The notes: generated from the sequence alone by a model not told the origin. Shown: positions 29,759 through 40,105, counted from the stretch's first letter. The stretch: 64,000 bases of DNA from Rhizobium sullae (GCF_025200715.1 NZ_CP104143.1:1798001-1862000); one strand, 5' to 3'. Numbers and translations: made by a program.

Positions 29759-29962
29759 TTAGAGATCGACGTCGAGAATCGCCATCGAGAAGTTGTAGGA
29801 ACGATCGCCATCTTCGTCGTCGATATAGACGACACCCAGGAATTCGTCGCCGAGATAAACTTCCGCGGAATCATCCTTGCGCGGGCGCGCCTTGACGACG
29901 ATCTGCGGGTTGAGCGTCTTCTTGAAATAGGCGTCGAGCTTCTTGAGTTCTTCAGGCTTCAC
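29759..29962 (-). CDS. DUF3126 family protein
   Basis: 67-residue alphaproteobacterial protein; EELKKLDAYFKKTLNPQI and SAEVYLGDEFLGVVYIDDED are characteristic. Function unknown. It lies downstream of cysE on the same strand with about 136 bases between, the common arrangement, so it may share the cysE transcript. Confidence 0.88.
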   Translation of the reverse strand: MKPEELKKLDAYFKKTLNPQIVVKARPRKDDSAEVYLGDEFLGVVYIDDEDGDRSYNFSMAILDVDL

Positions 29963-30098
29963 ACTGGGTCTCCTAGCGGTCTTCGTTGGCCGCTTCTTGC
30001 ACAGGAAAAGCGGCGCTGTAAAGGCTGCCGCAGCACATCCGCCCCGGCTTTCCCCTCAGCATTTCGCCAGCTTTTCCGTTCTAGCCGATATGACCGGA

Positions 30099-30932
30099 TC
30101 AGATACCGGCGCCGATCACCTGGTCCATGATACGCGACGGTTCCGAACACCCGGCCTCTCCGACAACCTTCGCCGGCACGCCTGCGACCGTCGTTTTCGG
30201 CGGAACGGGCTGCAGAACGACCGAACCGGCCGCGACACGCGAGCAATAGCCGATCTGGATATTGCCGAGAATCTTCGCGCCCGCACCGATGAGTACCCCG
30301 CTGCCGATCTTCGGGTGACGGTCAGCGCCCTCCTTGCCCGTGCCGCCAAGCGTGACGCCATGCAGGATCGAGACGTTGTCGCCGATCACCGCCGTCTCGC
30401 CGACGACGAGGCCAGTCGCATGATCGAGGAAGATGCCCCGGCCGATGCGCGCTGCCGGATTGATATCGGTCTGAAAGACGCTGGATGACCGGCTTTGCAG
30501 ATAGAGCGCCAGGTCCCGCCGCCCCTGATTGAGCAGCCAATGCGCCAGGCGATGCGTCTGCAGCGCATGAAATCCCTTGAAATACAGCACCGCTTCCATG
30601 AAGCGCAGGCATGCCGGGTCACGGTCGTAGACGGCCTGAATGTCGACGCGCAGGATATCGCTCCATTCCGGCCAATCTTCGACCATTTTGTCGAAGACCT
30701 GACGGAGCAACGTTGCCTGCATGTCGGGATGGTCAAGACGTTCGCAGATCCGATGAATGACGCATTCTTCCAGCGAACGGTGGTTGATCACCGTCGAATA
30801 AAGGAAAGCCGCCAGCACCGGATCCTTCTCGGCAGCCGCACGCGCTTCTTCGCGCAGGCTGTCCCAGATCGGATCCATGACCTTCAGCGGGTTTGATGCT
30901 TCAAAAGAACGAACGTCAGTCTTCGCGACCAT
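30099..30932 (-). CDS. cysE: Serine O-acetyltransferase
   Basis: Makes O-acetylserine for cysteine synthesis. 277 residues: N-terminal helical domain (DPIWDSLREEARAAAEKDPVLAAFLYSTV), then a hexapeptide-repeat beta-helix with GIFLDHATGLVVGETAVIGDNV and the LHGVTLGGTGKEGADRHPKI substrate loop. The C-terminal tail is long enough to bind O-acetylserine sulfhydrylase and give cysteine feedback. Start 30932 follows AGGAG; the frame upstream lacks support. Confidence 0.96.
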   Translation of the reverse strand: MVAKTDVRSFEASNPLKVMDPIWDSLREEARAAAEKDPVLAAFLYSTVINHRSLEECVIHRICERLDHPDMQATLLRQVFDKMVEDWPEWSDILRVDIQAVYDRDPACLRFMEAVLYFKGFHALQTHRLAHWLLNQGRRDLALYLQSRSSSVFQTDINPAARIGRGIFLDHATGLVVGETAVIGDNVSILHGVTLGGTGKEGADRHPKIGSGVLIGAGAKILGNIQIGYCSRVAAGSVVLQPVPPKTTVAGVPAKVVGEAGCSEPSRIMDQVIGAGI

Positions 30933-31058
30933 TCCAGGTCTCCTCGTTTCCGTCGGAACGACATTATATAGGGCAAAACGCCCGGAACATAAATGGGTAC
31001 CGGCCCTATGCTTTTTTAGCATATTTTTTCGGTAATCACGGCACCTTGAAGACGCCGA

Positions 31059-31844
31059 TTACCGCCCGGCGACCTTCTCGTAGAACTCCAGAACCGCTTT
31101 CTTGAACACCTTGTCTCCAACCGCCAGCATATGGTCGCGACCCGGAATGTCCAGCGCCTCGGCATGCGGCATCAAAGCCGCCAGTTCGTACGCCGAACCC
31201 GCAATGTCGTCCTTTGTTCCGACACCGATCAACGTCGGCGCCTCGATCTTGCCCATGTCGGCCCGCGCCACGAGATCGCGCGATCCCCGGATGCACATGG
31301 CGAGTGCCTGCCGGTCGCTTTTGGTCTGCTCGGCGAAGGCGCGGAACATGCGCCCGCGGATATGCGTGACGTCGTCCAGCGACGGCGCAAGCAGCGCATC
31401 GGCAATCGGATCCCAATCGCCGACGCCATCCGTCATCCCGATGCCGAGACCGCCAAGCACCAGCGAACGCACGCGATGCGGATGGGCAAGCGCCGTGAAG
31501 ACCGAAATCCTCGCACCCATCGAATAGCCCATGACATTGGCTTCCGGGATGCCGAGATGGTCGAGCAGTGCCACCGCGTCTTCCGCCATGATCCACGGCC
31601 GATAGGCTTCGGCATCGTGGGGCTTATCACTTGCGCCGTGGCCGCGATTGTCCATCGCAATGACCCGATAGCCTGCATCGCCCAGCGTCTTCAGCCAGCC
31701 GGGATGCACCCAGTTGACGTTGGCGGTCGAGGCGAAGCCATGAATGAGCAGCACTGGCGGACCGTTCGGATCGCCCTTGTCGAAAAAAACGAGGTTCAGG
31801 CCGTCGTGGGGAAAGCTAGAAAATGCAGGCGTATTCAGATTCAT
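31059..31844 (-). CDS. Alpha/beta-fold hydrolase
   Basis: 261 residues with the oxyanion region LLIHGFASTANVNW, nucleophile elbow GYSMGAR and late GRDHM His, so a complete Ser-Asp-His triad is likely. Similar to esterases and lactonases; substrate unknown. The start at 31844 is chosen because GGAC/AAAGGA sits upstream; the frame continues nine codons further. Divergent from the zinc-finger gene. Confidence 0.88.
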   Translation of the reverse strand: MNLNTPAFSSFPHDGLNLVFFDKGDPNGPPVLLIHGFASTANVNWVHPGWLKTLGDAGYRVIAMDNRGHGASDKPHDAEAYRPWIMAEDAVALLDHLGIPEANVMGYSMGARISVFTALAHPHRVRSLVLGGLGIGMTDGVGDWDPIADALLAPSLDDVTHIRGRMFRAFAEQTKSDRQALAMCIRGSRDLVARADMGKIEAPTLIGVGTKDDIAGSAYELAALMPHAEALDIPGRDHMLAVGDKVFKKAVLEFYEKVAGR

Positions 31845-32001
31845 AAAGTCCGTCCTTTTGGGCCGGACCATATTTTATCGGGCAGCGGAGGTGAACCCTC
31901 GCGACGTCAAAAAACCATGGGCCGTGCTGCGTTTCGGCTCTACACATTTCCGGCGAAGGACTATAATGTCCGCGCACATTTCAAAGCATTCGGAGACAGA
32001 C

Positions 32002-32247
32002 ATGGCCGGCCACAACATTCCCCACTTCCAGAACGACGGCGGACACCGCGTGATCGAAGTCGGCGTGAAGGAGTTCATGTGCACCGGCGCATCCGCGCCC
32101 TTCGATCATCCGCATATCTTCATCGATATGGGCGACGACAACGAGAAGGTCTGCTCCTACTGCTCGACGCTTTACCGCTTCAACAGCGCGCTGAAGGCGA
32201 GCCAGACGAACCCGGCCGGCTGCGTCTTCCACGTCAAGGCAGCGTAA
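32002..32247 (+). CDS. Zinc-finger (CHCC-type) protein, NDUFS6-like
   Basis: 81 residues with FMCTGASAPFDHPHIFIDMG and VCSYCSTLYRF. The Cys, His, Cys, Cys set matches the zf-CHCC family, whose mitochondrial member NDUFS6 is a complex I assembly/accessory subunit. A role in complex I is plausible because a NDUFS4-like gene also lies in this window (43664-43969). GGAGA lies before the ATG; an alternative ATG at 31966 has AAGGA. Confidence 0.87.
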   Translation: MAGHNIPHFQNDGGHRVIEVGVKEFMCTGASAPFDHPHIFIDMGDDNEKVCSYCSTLYRFNSALKASQTNPAGCVFHVKAA

Positions 32248-32274
32248 CGTCACTCACTAAAGATCGGACAGCAG

Positions 32275-33423
32275 ATGCCGGTCGAACACGCCGCCATCAT
32301 CGGCGCCGGAACTGCGGGCCTGACCGCTGCTCTGGCGCTCGCTAAACGCGGCATCAGTTCGGATATTTTCGAGCAGGCGGCCGCGCTTGCGGAGGTCGGC
32401 GCCGGCCTGCAGATCTCGCCGAATGCATCGCGCATCCTCGCAAAGCTCGGCATCCTGCACGACATCGAAAAAGTCTGGCTCGAACCGCAATTCATCCGCC
32501 TTTTCTCCGGCGACACGCTGCGCCCGCTTGCGGCCGTTCCGGCAGGCGATTTCGCGCGTACCCGTTGGGGTGGGCCCTACGGCGTCCTGCACCGCGCCAC
32601 GCTGCAAAAAGCGCTGCTTGCGCAAGTCGAAGCGAGCTCTCTCTGTACCCTTCACTGCGGCAGCAGGATCGAGCCTGGCATCCTCCCGGCAACCACGCGC
32701 CAGGCGGATGTGATCATCGGTGCCGACGGCGTCTGGTCGAAGCTGCGGCAGGCAATCAAGGGCAGTCCCTCGCCGCGCTTTTCCGGTAATATAGCCTATC
32801 GCTTCACGATCGCCGGCAATTCCGCGCCGGCGTTCATCGACCGCGCAAGTGTTTCGGCGTTCCTTGGGCCGTCCGCCCATCTTATCTGCTATCCGCTGAA
32901 GGAGGCCGGCAGTTTCAATCTCGTCGCCATCACCGCCGGCAGTGCTGCGCGGCAGGACTGGCGCAACGAGCCGGCGGAGCAGCAATTGAAGCAGCTCACA
33001 TCACGTTTTTCCGGATGGAGCGCCGATATCAAGTCGCTGTTCGGTGACGCCCGGATGACCTTCTGGCCGCTCTACGAGGCGACGGAGGGCACCTGGCAAA
33101 ACGGAAGCGACACCGTCCTTATCGGCGATGCCGCTCACGCCATGACACCTTTTGCCGCCCAGGGCGCGGCGATGGCAATCGAAGATGGCTACGAGCTCGC
33201 GGCCCTGCTTGCGGCCCATTCTGTGAAGGAAGCCCTACCTCGTTTCGAACGGCAACGTGCGCCGCGCGTCGCGAAAATCCGCAAGCGCGGCGCATTCAAC
33301 CGCTTTGCCTACCACGCCCGCGGCCCAGTCCGTCTCGGCCGCGATATTGTTCTTTCGCTGAAATCGCCGCAAAGCCTGGCAGCCGATCTGGACTGGATCT
33401 ACGGCTACCGTCCGATCGATTGA
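32275..33423 (+). CDS. FAD-dependent monooxygenase (salicylate-hydroxylase-like)
   Basis: 382-residue class A flavin monooxygenase. Rossmann FAD motif IIGAGTAGLTAALAL at the start, the central GADGVWSKLRQAI (DG motif), and LIGDAAHAMTPFAAQGAAMAIED (GD motif). Such enzymes hydroxylate aromatic substrates using NAD(P)H; substrate unknown. It begins 27 bases after the zinc-finger gene and ends exactly where the convergent metC ends. Confidence 0.93.
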   Translation: MPVEHAAIIGAGTAGLTAALALAKRGISSDIFEQAAALAEVGAGLQISPNASRILAKLGILHDIEKVWLEPQFIRLFSGDTLRPLAAVPAGDFARTRWGGPYGVLHRATLQKALLAQVEASSLCTLHCGSRIEPGILPATTRQADVIIGADGVWSKLRQAIKGSPSPRFSGNIAYRFTIAGNSAPAFIDRASVSAFLGPSAHLICYPLKEAGSFNLVAITAGSAARQDWRNEPAEQQLKQLTSRFSGWSADIKSLFGDARMTFWPLYEATEGTWQNGSDTVLIGDAAHAMTPFAAQGAAMAIEDGYELAALLAAHSVKEALPRFERQRAPRVAKIRKRGAFNRFAYHARGPVRLGRDIVLSLKSPQSLAADLDWIYGYRPID

Positions 33424-34614
33424 TCAAACGGCATTGGCAGCAGCAAGGCCGCGTTCGATGTCCGCCTTGATGTCGGCGACGTCTTCGAGACCGACCTGAA
33501 GCCGGATGACCGGCCCTTCCTGCGGCGCCTTGCGGATACGGCGGTCGTTGAGATTGACGTGCACTGCCAGGCTTTCGAAGCCGCCCCAGGAATATCCCAG
33601 GCCGAAGATCTGCAGTGCGTCGAGGAAGGCATGCGCCTTCGGCTTGAATTTTTCCGGGGCATCGGCCGCGAGCACGAAGGAGAAGATGCCGCTTGCGCCC
33701 TTGAAATCACGCTTCCAGAGTTCGTGCGACGGGAAGCTCGGCAGCGCCGGATGCAGGACGCTTGCGATCTCTTCCCTGCCCTCTAGCCATTTGGCGATCG
33801 TCAGCGCGCTTTCATAGTGCCGCTCAAGGCGCACACCCATGGTGCGCAGACCACGCAGGATCTGGTAGGCATCGTCCGGAGCCCCGCAAATGCCGAGCGT
33901 GATATTGGCTTCCTTCAACTGCTCCCAATACTTGGCATTCGCCGAGACCGTGCCCATCAGGATGTCGGAATGGCCGGAGGGATATTTCGTCGCGGCATGG
34001 ATCGAAATATCGACGCCGAAGTCAAGGGGCCGGAAATAGACCGGCGTCGCCCAGGTATTGTCCATCGCAACGACCGCACCATGCTTGTGGGCGATTGCGG
34101 CAATGGCCGGAATATCCTGCATTTCGAATGTGTTCGAACCCGGCGCTTCAGTGTGCACCAACTTCGTGTTCGGCTTGAAAAGCTGCTCGATCTCCGCACC
34201 GATGGCCGGGTCGTAATATTCGACCTCGACGCCCAGACGCGTCAGCATCGTATCGCAGAAATGCCGCGTCGGCGTGTAGACCGAATCGACGATCAGAACG
34301 TGATCGCCGGAGGAGAGAAATGCGAGCAGCGGCACCGTAACGGCGGCAAGACCCGTTGGAACGAGGATCGTTCCGGCAGACCCCTCCAGTGCATTGATCG
34401 CCTCGCATAGCGCATCCGTCGTTGGCGTTCCGCGGGTGCCGTAGGTATATTTCTGCGACCGCGTCTCCATCGTCCTGGCGTTCGGGAAGAGCACCGTGGA
34501 GCCATGGACGACGGGAGGATTGACGAAACCGAAGTAGTCGACGGGATCGTTGCCAACATGGGTAAGGCGCGTGTTGATACCCGCGTTCTGCAGTAGACTG
34601 TCTCTGTCTTTCAT
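33424..34614 (-). CDS. metC: Cystathionine beta-lyase
   Basis: PLP enzyme cleaving cystathionine to homocysteine in methionine synthesis; 396 residues. The PLP lysine sits in HAATKYPSGHSD; the cofactor-binding YGTRGTPTTDALCEA and VAMDNTWATP stretches are present. Related Cys/Met-metabolism enzymes (gamma-synthase, methionine gamma-lyase) look alike, but the IHAATKYPSGHSDILMG form is typical of beta-lyase. Confidence 0.9.
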   Translation of the reverse strand: MKDRDSLLQNAGINTRLTHVGNDPVDYFGFVNPPVVHGSTVLFPNARTMETRSQKYTYGTRGTPTTDALCEAINALEGSAGTILVPTGLAAVTVPLLAFLSSGDHVLIVDSVYTPTRHFCDTMLTRLGVEVEYYDPAIGAEIEQLFKPNTKLVHTEAPGSNTFEMQDIPAIAAIAHKHGAVVAMDNTWATPVYFRPLDFGVDISIHAATKYPSGHSDILMGTVSANAKYWEQLKEANITLGICGAPDDAYQILRGLRTMGVRLERHYESALTIAKWLEGREEIASVLHPALPSFPSHELWKRDFKGASGIFSFVLAADAPEKFKPKAHAFLDALQIFGLGYSWGGFESLAVHVNLNDRRIRKAPQEGPVIRLQVGLEDVADIKADIERGLAAANAV

Positions 34615-34981
34615 AATCTGGAATGGCCTTTGGCGGAATGATGCAAAGCTGCACTTCTGGACCCGCCCCGCAAAACGGTCAACCCCGGGCTCGGAGAGGT
34701 AGATTACCCATTTCGTTACTTTGTCAGATATATCAGTGGATTACGCAACAATTTTCCGCAAAGGGCTGCCCATTTGCCGCTCAAATGCCTATCAGGACGG
34801 CGCATTTTGCCAAAATGCCAATTTCTGCCGCAATTGTGAACCGCGACACTTGACCGTGGTGATATTTGCGACTGTGATAGAACCGCTCGCGCCGGGAGGG
34901 TGTCGAGAATTGGGGGGCGAATGGTTTGCTTCAGCCGTCCCCTCCACAAAAACATAAGACAACAGATAAAGGTTGGGAAAA
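34615..34981 (+). promoter_or_regulatory. Divergent promoter region between metC and aapJ
   Basis: 367 bases with no credible gene. It holds an inverted repeat GCATTTT-GCC-AAAATGC at 34802-34818 that could be an operator. An AAAGG-type ribosome-binding site lies before aapJ. No clear -35/-10 pair could be assigned with confidence. Confidence 0.5.
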
Positions 34982-36007
34982 ATGAAGATTAAGCTCCTGT
35001 CCGCCACCGTCGGCGCAGCAGTTTTCGCCCTTGGCGCCTCGGCTGCCTCGGCAGCCACTCTCGCAGACGTGAAGGCAAAGGGTTTCGTCCAGTGCGGCGT
35101 CAACAGCGGCCTCGTCGGCTTCGCTCAGCCTGACGCTTCCGGCAACTGGGCCGGCTTCGACGTCGATTTCTGCAAGGCGGTTGCTTCAGCCGTGTTCGGC
35201 GATCCGACTAAGGTCAAGTACACGCCTCTCTCCGCGAAAGACCGCTTCCCGGCGCTGCAATCCGGCGAAGTCGACGTCCTGTCGCGTAACACCACCTGGA
35301 CGATCAACCGCGATACCGCTCTCGGCTTCAATTTCCGCGCGGTCACCTATTACGATGGTCAGGGCTTCATGGTTCGCAAGGGCCTGAACGTCAAGTCGGC
35401 TCTCGAGCTTTCCGGCGCCGCCGTCTGCGTTCAGGCCGGCACGACCACCGAACTCAACCTCGCCGACTATTTCAAGGCCAACAACCTTCAGTACAATCCG
35501 GTCGTTTTCGAAAAGCTCGAGGAAGTCAACGCTGCTTACGACTCCGGCCGTTGCGACGTTTACACGACCGACCAGTCCGGCCTTTATTCTCTGCGTCTGA
35601 CGCTGAAGAACCCCGACGAGCACATAATCCTTCCGGAGATCATCTCAAAGGAACCGCTCGGCCCGGCCGTCCGCCAGGGTGACGACCAGTGGTTCGACGT
35701 CGTCTCCTGGACGGCCTTCGCTCTGGTCAATGCGGAAGACTTCGGCATTACCCAGGCCAACGTCGACGAGATGAAGAATTCGCCGAACCCGGATATCAAG
35801 CGCTTCCTCGGTTCGGAAACCGACACCAAGATCGGTACCGACCTCGGCCTCACCAACGATTGGGCCTATAATGTGATCAAAGGCGTCGGCAATTACGGCG
35901 AACTCTTCGAGCGCAACATCGGTCAGGGCAGCCCGCTCAAGATCGAGCGCGGCCTGAACGCTCTGTGGAGCAAGGGCGGTATCCAGTACGCACCGCCGGT
36001 CCGCTGA
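34982..36007 (+). CDS. aapJ: General L-amino-acid ABC transporter, periplasmic binding protein
   Basis: Captures a broad range of L-amino acids in the periplasm for the AapQMP permease. 341 residues with a signal peptide (about 1-24, ending ASAASA), then the type-3 extracellular solute-binding fold: RGFVQCGVNSG-like opening, NWAGFDVDFCKAVASAVFGD, DVLSRNTTWTINRD and the late KGVGNYGELFERNIG. The rhizobial aapJQMP system also influences amino-acid exchange with the host plant. First gene of a four-gene operon; a hairpin follows it. Confidence 0.97.
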   Translation: MKIKLLSATVGAAVFALGASAASAATLADVKAKGFVQCGVNSGLVGFAQPDASGNWAGFDVDFCKAVASAVFGDPTKVKYTPLSAKDRFPALQSGEVDVLSRNTTWTINRDTALGFNFRAVTYYDGQGFMVRKGLNVKSALELSGAAVCVQAGTTTELNLADYFKANNLQYNPVVFEKLEEVNAAYDSGRCDVYTTDQSGLYSLRLTLKNPDEHIILPEIISKEPLGPAVRQGDDQWFDVVSWTAFALVNAEDFGITQANVDEMKNSPNPDIKRFLGSETDTKIGTDLGLTNDWAYNVIKGVGNYGELFERNIGQGSPLKIERGLNALWSKGGIQYAPPVR

Positions 36008-36030
36008 TCGCCGGCCTGGAATGAAATACC

Positions 36031-36054
36031 GGAAAGGCGGGCAACCGCCTTTCC
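36031..36054 (+). other. Intercistronic hairpin aapJ-aapQ
   Basis: Perfect ten-base arms (36031-36040 and 36045-36054) with a GCAA tetraloop between aapJ and aapQ, no T-run. Such hairpins stabilise the upstream binding-protein mRNA and give more AapJ than permease. Confidence 0.7.
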
Positions 36055-36104
36055 CTCGTCCAAGAAAAAAGCCCAAAACGGGCACATAGGGGAATTGGCT
36101 CGGC

Positions 36105-37307
36105 ATGACGCAAGAGGCTCTGGGCACGACACCGTTGCCTAAAACCGGCTGGACCTTCCGGTCCGCCATGTATGACCCCAAATACCGGGGTATCTTCTAT
36201 CAGGTTCTCACTGTCCTCGTCCTCGCCGGAGTGGTCTGGTGGATCGTGGACAACACGATCCAGAACCTCGCACGCAGCAATACGGCCTCCGGCTTCGCCT
36301 TCCTCAGGGGACGCGCCGGCTTCGAGGTCGGCCAGTCGCTGATTTCCTACTCCAGCGACTCGACCTATGGCCGCGCCCTCTTCGTTGGCTTCTTGAATAC
36401 CCTGCTGGTCGCAGTTACGGGTATCATCACCGCAACGATCATCGGCTTTATCGTCGGCATCGGGCGACTGTCGCACAACTGGCTGATTGCCAAGCTGTGC
36501 ACGGTCTATGTCGAAGTATTCCGCAACATCCCGCCGCTGCTCGTCATCTTCTTCTGGTATTCCGGCGTTCTCGCCGTTCTGCCGCAGCCGCGCGAATCCC
36601 TGCACCTGCCGTTCAGCATGTTCCTGAACAATCGTGGTCTCGCCTTCCCGAAGCCGATCTTCGAAGCGGGCATGTGGGCGGTTCTGATTGCCTTCGTCGT
36701 CGGCATCGCCGGCGCCATCATCACCGCGCGCTGGGCGCACAAGCGCCAGGCCGCGACTGGCCAGCCGTTCCATACGATCTGGGCGTCGATCGCGCTGATC
36801 GCCGGCCTGCCGGTCCTCGCCTTCCTGGTAACCGGCCTGCCGATGTCCTTCGACCTTCCGGTCGCCGGCAAGTTCAACCTGACGGGCGGCTCGGTCGTTG
36901 GCCCGGAATTCATGTCGCTGTTTCTGGCGCTGTCGTTCTATACGGCAGCCTTTATTGCCGAGATCGTCCGCGCCGGCATTCGCGGCGTGGCCAAGGGGCA
37001 GTCGGAGGCGGCAGGCGCCCTTGGGCTGCATCCTTCCTCCATCACCCGCCTTGTCGTGGTACCGCAGGCCTTCCGCATCATCATTCCGCCGCTGACGAGC
37101 CAGTATCTAAACCTGACGAAGAACTCGTCGCTCGCCATTGCGATCGGCTTTGCGGACCTTGTCGCCGTCGGCGGAACGACCCTCAACCAGACAGGCCAGT
37201 CCATCGAAATCGTGCTGATCTGGATCGTCGTCTATCTCAGCCTCAGCATTCTCACGTCGCTGTTCATGAACTGGTTCAACGCCAAGATGGCACTGGTGGA
37301 GAGATAA
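36105..37307 (+). CDS. aapQ: General L-amino-acid ABC transporter, permease AapQ
   Basis: Inner-membrane permease, 400 residues with about eight helices. The EAA-type cytoplasmic loop is [20 protein letters not shown] and the conserved [16 protein letters not shown] follows. HisM/GlnP-like permease pair with AapM. AGGGG lies upstream of the ATG. Confidence 0.96.
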   Translation: MTQEALGTTPLPKTGWTFRSAMYDPKYRGIFYQVLTVLVLAGVVWWIVDNTIQNLARSNTASGFAFLRGRAGFEVGQSLISYSSDSTYGRALFVGFLNTLLVAVTGIITATIIGFIVGIGRLSHNWLIAKLCTVYVEVFRNIPPLLVIFFWYSGVLAVLPQPRESLHLPFSMFLNNRGLAFPKPIFEAGMWAVLIAFVVGIAGAIITARWAHKRQAATGQPFHTIWASIALIAGLPVLAFLVTGLPMSFDLPVAGKFNLTGGSVVGPEFMSLFLALSFYTAAFIAEIVRAGIRGVAKGQSEAAGALGLHPSSITRLVVVPQAFRIIIPPLTSQYLNLTKNSSLAIAIGFADLVAVGGTTLNQTGQSIEIVLIWIVVYLSLSILTSLFMNWFNAKMALVER

Positions 37308-37308
37308 G

Positions 37309-38463
37309 ATGTCCGTTTCCAACACCTCCTTTGTCAGAACGGCGATACTCACGGCTGAACCGCCGCCGCCCGGCGAACGTGGCGCTCCCGCTTGGGTTAG
37401 GCGCAACCTGCTCGCAACGCCGCGGGACATCGTGTTGACGGTGCTCGCGATCGCCGCCCTCGCCTGGGTCCTGCCGCAGCTGATTGACTGGCTGTTCATC
37501 CAGGCCGTGTGGACGGGCACCGACCGCACCTTCTGTGCAACTGCCGTTCAAGGCGGCATCCAGCCCGATGGCTGGAGTGGCGCGTGCTGGGCCTTCGTCA
37601 ATGCGAAATTCGATCAGTTCGTTTTCGGCCGCTATCCGCTCGACGAGCGCTGGCGTCCGACGATCGTCGGTATTCTCTTCGTGCTCCTGCTGGTGCCGAT
37701 GCTGATCCCGTCGGTGCCGCGCAAGGGCCTGAACGCGATCCTGCTTTTCGGCGTGCTGCCGATCTTCTCGTTCTTCATGCTTTATGGCGGCTTCGGCCTT
37801 GAAGTCGTCGACACACCGCTCTGGGGCGGTCTGCTCGTGACGCTGGTCGTCTCCTTCGTCGGCATGGCGGTCTCGCTTCCGTTCGGCATCATGCTGGCGC
37901 TCGGCCGACGATCGAGACTGCCCGTCGTCAAGGTGGTCTGCGTCACCTTCATCGAAGTGATCCGCGGCATCCCGCTGATCACGGTCCTCTTCATGGCAAG
38001 CGTCATGCTGCCGCTCTTCCTGCCCACCGGTTGGAATGTCGACAAGCTGATGCGCGCCGTCATCGGCGTCTCGATCTTCGCCTCCGCCTACATGGCGGAA
38101 GTCATTCGCGGCGGCCTGCAGGCAATCCCGAAGGGCCAGTATGAGGGAGCCGATTCACTCGGGCTCGGCTACTGGCAGAAAATGCGGCTCATCGTGCTGC
38201 CGCAGGCGATCAAACTGGTCATCCCGGGCATCGTCAACACGTTCATCGGCATGTTCAAGGATACGTCGCTCGTTTCGATCATCAGCATGTTCGACCTGCT
38301 TGGCATCGTCCGCCTGAACTTCACCGACGCCAATTGGGCAAGCTCGGTCACGCCGCTGACAGGCCTCGTCTTCGCGGGCTTCGTCTTCTGGATCTTCTGC
38401 TTCGGCATGTCGCGCTATTCCGTGTTCATGGAACGCCACCTCGACACCGGCCACAAACGATAA
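37309..38463 (+). CDS. aapM: General L-amino-acid ABC transporter, permease AapM
   Basis: Partner permease, 384 residues. Conserved loop [20 protein letters not shown] and [21 protein letters not shown]. Starts one base after the aapQ stop, so translation is coupled. Ends 16 bases before aapP. Confidence 0.96.
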   Translation: MSVSNTSFVRTAILTAEPPPPGERGAPAWVRRNLLATPRDIVLTVLAIAALAWVLPQLIDWLFIQAVWTGTDRTFCATAVQGGIQPDGWSGACWAFVNAKFDQFVFGRYPLDERWRPTIVGILFVLLLVPMLIPSVPRKGLNAILLFGVLPIFSFFMLYGGFGLEVVDTPLWGGLLVTLVVSFVGMAVSLPFGIMLALGRRSRLPVVKVVCVTFIEVIRGIPLITVLFMASVMLPLFLPTGWNVDKLMRAVIGVSIFASAYMAEVIRGGLQAIPKGQYEGADSLGLGYWQKMRLIVLPQAIKLVIPGIVNTFIGMFKDTSLVSIISMFDLLGIVRLNFTDANWASSVTPLTGLVFAGFVFWIFCFGMSRYSVFMERHLDTGHKR

Positions 38464-38479
38464 GAATGAGGGAATAAAC

Positions 38480-39247
38480 ATGGCTGAACCCAAGAAAATG
38501 ACCGTTTCCGCAACGGATGTGGCGGTCGAGATCATCAACATGAACAAGTGGTACGGCGATTTTCACGTGCTGCGCGACATCAACCTCAAGGTCATGCGCG
38601 GCGAGCGCATCGTTATCGCGGGCCCGTCGGGCTCCGGCAAGTCGACGATGATCCGCTGCATCAACCGCCTGGAAGAACATCAGAAGGGCCACATCCTCGT
38701 CGATGGCACGGAGCTCACCAACGATCTGAAGAAGATCGACGAAGTGCGCCGCGAAGTCGGCATGGTATTCCAGCACTTCAACCTCTTCCCGCATCTGACG
38801 ATCCTGGAAAACTGTACGCTGGCGCCGATCTGGGTGCGCAAGATGCCGAAGAAGCAGGCGGAAGAGGTCGCCATGCACTTCCTGAAGCGCGTCAAGATCC
38901 CGGAACAGGCGCATAAGTATCCCGGCCAGCTTTCCGGCGGCCAGCAGCAGCGTGTGGCGATCGCCCGCTCGCTCTGCATGAACCCGAAGATCATGCTGTT
39001 CGACGAGCCGACCTCGGCGCTCGATCCGGAAATGATCAAGGAAGTGCTGGACACGATGGTGGGCCTTGCCGAAGAAGGCATGACAATGCTCTGCGTCACC
39101 CACGAAATGGGCTTTGCCCGTCAGGTGGCCAACCGCGTCATCTTCATGGACCAGGGCCAGATCGTCGAACAGAACTCGCCCGCCGAATTCTTCGACCATC
39201 CGCAGCACGAGCGCACCAAGCTCTTCCTCAGCCAGATCCTGCACTGA
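38480..39247 (+). CDS. aapP: General L-amino-acid ABC transporter, ATPase AapP
   Basis: ABC ATPase driving uptake, 255 residues. Walker [10 protein letters not shown]-loop [12 protein letters not shown], signature [15 protein letters not shown], Walker [13 protein letters not shown] and the switch His in [10 protein letters not shown]. All catalytic elements are intact. Last gene of the operon, followed by a strong terminator. Confidence 0.97.
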   Translation: MAEPKKMTVSATDVAVEIINMNKWYGDFHVLRDINLKVMRGERIVIAGPSGSGKSTMIRCINRLEEHQKGHILVDGTELTNDLKKIDEVRREVGMVFQHFNLFPHLTILENCTLAPIWVRKMPKKQAEEVAMHFLKRVKIPEQAHKYPGQLSGGQQQRVAIARSLCMNPKIMLFDEPTSALDPEMIKEVLDTMVGLAEEGMTMLCVTHEMGFARQVANRVIFMDQGQIVEQNSPAEFFDHPQHERTKLFLSQILH

Positions 39248-39270
39248 GCTGAAGAACCTTTTTTAAAGAA

Positions 39271-39308
39271 AAGCCGCCGGAAGAAACCTTCCGGCGGCTT
39301 CTTTCATT
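39271..39308 (+). terminator. Terminator of aapJQMP
   Basis: Thirteen-base perfect stem (39271-39283 with 39288-39300), four-base loop, then a T-rich tract. It lies 23 bases after the aapP stop. Confidence 0.9.
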
Positions 39309-39423
39309 TATTGCCCCCGAAACCATCGCCTGCCCTCCGGAAGCAGGCAGCGTTCAGCCATAGAAAAGTGAAGGCGCATACCTATCTAAGATAGCATCGC
39401 CGACCCATGTCATGGAGCCCCCG

Positions 39424-39714
39424 ATGAAAGCCGAATTCGCCGCAGTTCTTGTCATGGGCGCATTGATTGCAGGCTGCACGGCCGGCGGAGACATTTCCGG
39501 CCCAGGATTGGAGCCCATTCCCGGCAGCATCACCTATAGCGGCCAGCCCCGTACGAAGCTGACCAAATCGCCGATCGGCTCGTCGTTTCCTCACACATTT
39601 TACGATAACAGAGGCCGCGAGGTCGAAGAGACCTACATCATCCGCCCCGACCGCAGCCTGATGATCGCCAATCGCGTCTACCGTCCGTTTTTCGACTTTG
39701 ATGACGACCGCTGA
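39424..39714 (+). CDS. Small lipoprotein, uncharacterised
   Basis: 96 residues with an N-terminal hydrophobic signal and lipobox LIAGC (Cys near residue 18), so probably exported and lipidated. The remainder has conserved-looking PRTKLTKSPIGSSFPHTFYD and DRSLMIANRVYRPFFDFD. Function unknown. GGAG lies upstream of the ATG at 39424 (an earlier frame to 39412 is unlikely). Confidence 0.8.
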   Translation: MKAEFAAVLVMGALIAGCTAGGDISGPGLEPIPGSITYSGQPRTKLTKSPIGSSFPHTFYDNRGREVEETYIIRPDRSLMIANRVYRPFFDFDDDR

Positions 39715-39898
39715 AAGTCGCGGCGGCGTTCCAACCCGCCAAAGCGCGGCTTGCCGAAATGGCGTCAAATGACGTCGTGCAACGGTCTGCTTTAACTCTT
39801 GATTAGGTATCCATTTGCTTCAGCGTGAAGTTATGCGATGCTCTCTGCTTAAAATCAGGCCCGAGATAGAATGAGGGCCGAAGGACGGGGGCAGAAAA

Positions 39899-40105
39899 AT
39901 GATGGAAATTCACGGTTCTCAGCGCGCAAACGGCAGGTCGGAGCACCCTCTGAACTGCCGGACAGAAGTCGAAGCTGCGATGTTCGACATGATCCAGCGC
40001 CTGCAACAGCATGGCTGGACGCCGGCCGAAGTGGCGCTCGCGCTCGCGGACGCCGCCGAGGATTACGTGATGCTGCTCGCCAGCAAGAAAGCCGGCAGCC
40101 ACTGA
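39899..40105 (+). CDS. Small uncharacterised protein
   Basis: 68 residues, one helical C-terminal half (EAAMFDMIQRLQQHGWTPAEV then ALALADAAEDYVML). It has a purine-rich region ahead of tandem ATG codons (39899 and 39902) and a coding-like codon pattern. No known domain is recognised; probably a conserved rhizobial hypothetical. Confidence 0.65.
   Translation: MMEIHGSQRANGRSEHPLNCRTEVEAAMFDMIQRLQQHGWTPAEVALALADAAEDYVMLLASKKAGSH

Noticed and set aside
31131..32345. A 404-codon plus-strand frame
   Set aside because: Overlaps the alpha/beta hydrolase gene antisense and the zinc-finger gene in another frame; no recognisable motif.
35937..37031. A 364-codon minus-strand frame, charged and repetitive
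   Set aside because: Antisense to aapQ and the end of aapJ; composition is that of a GC-rich shadow.
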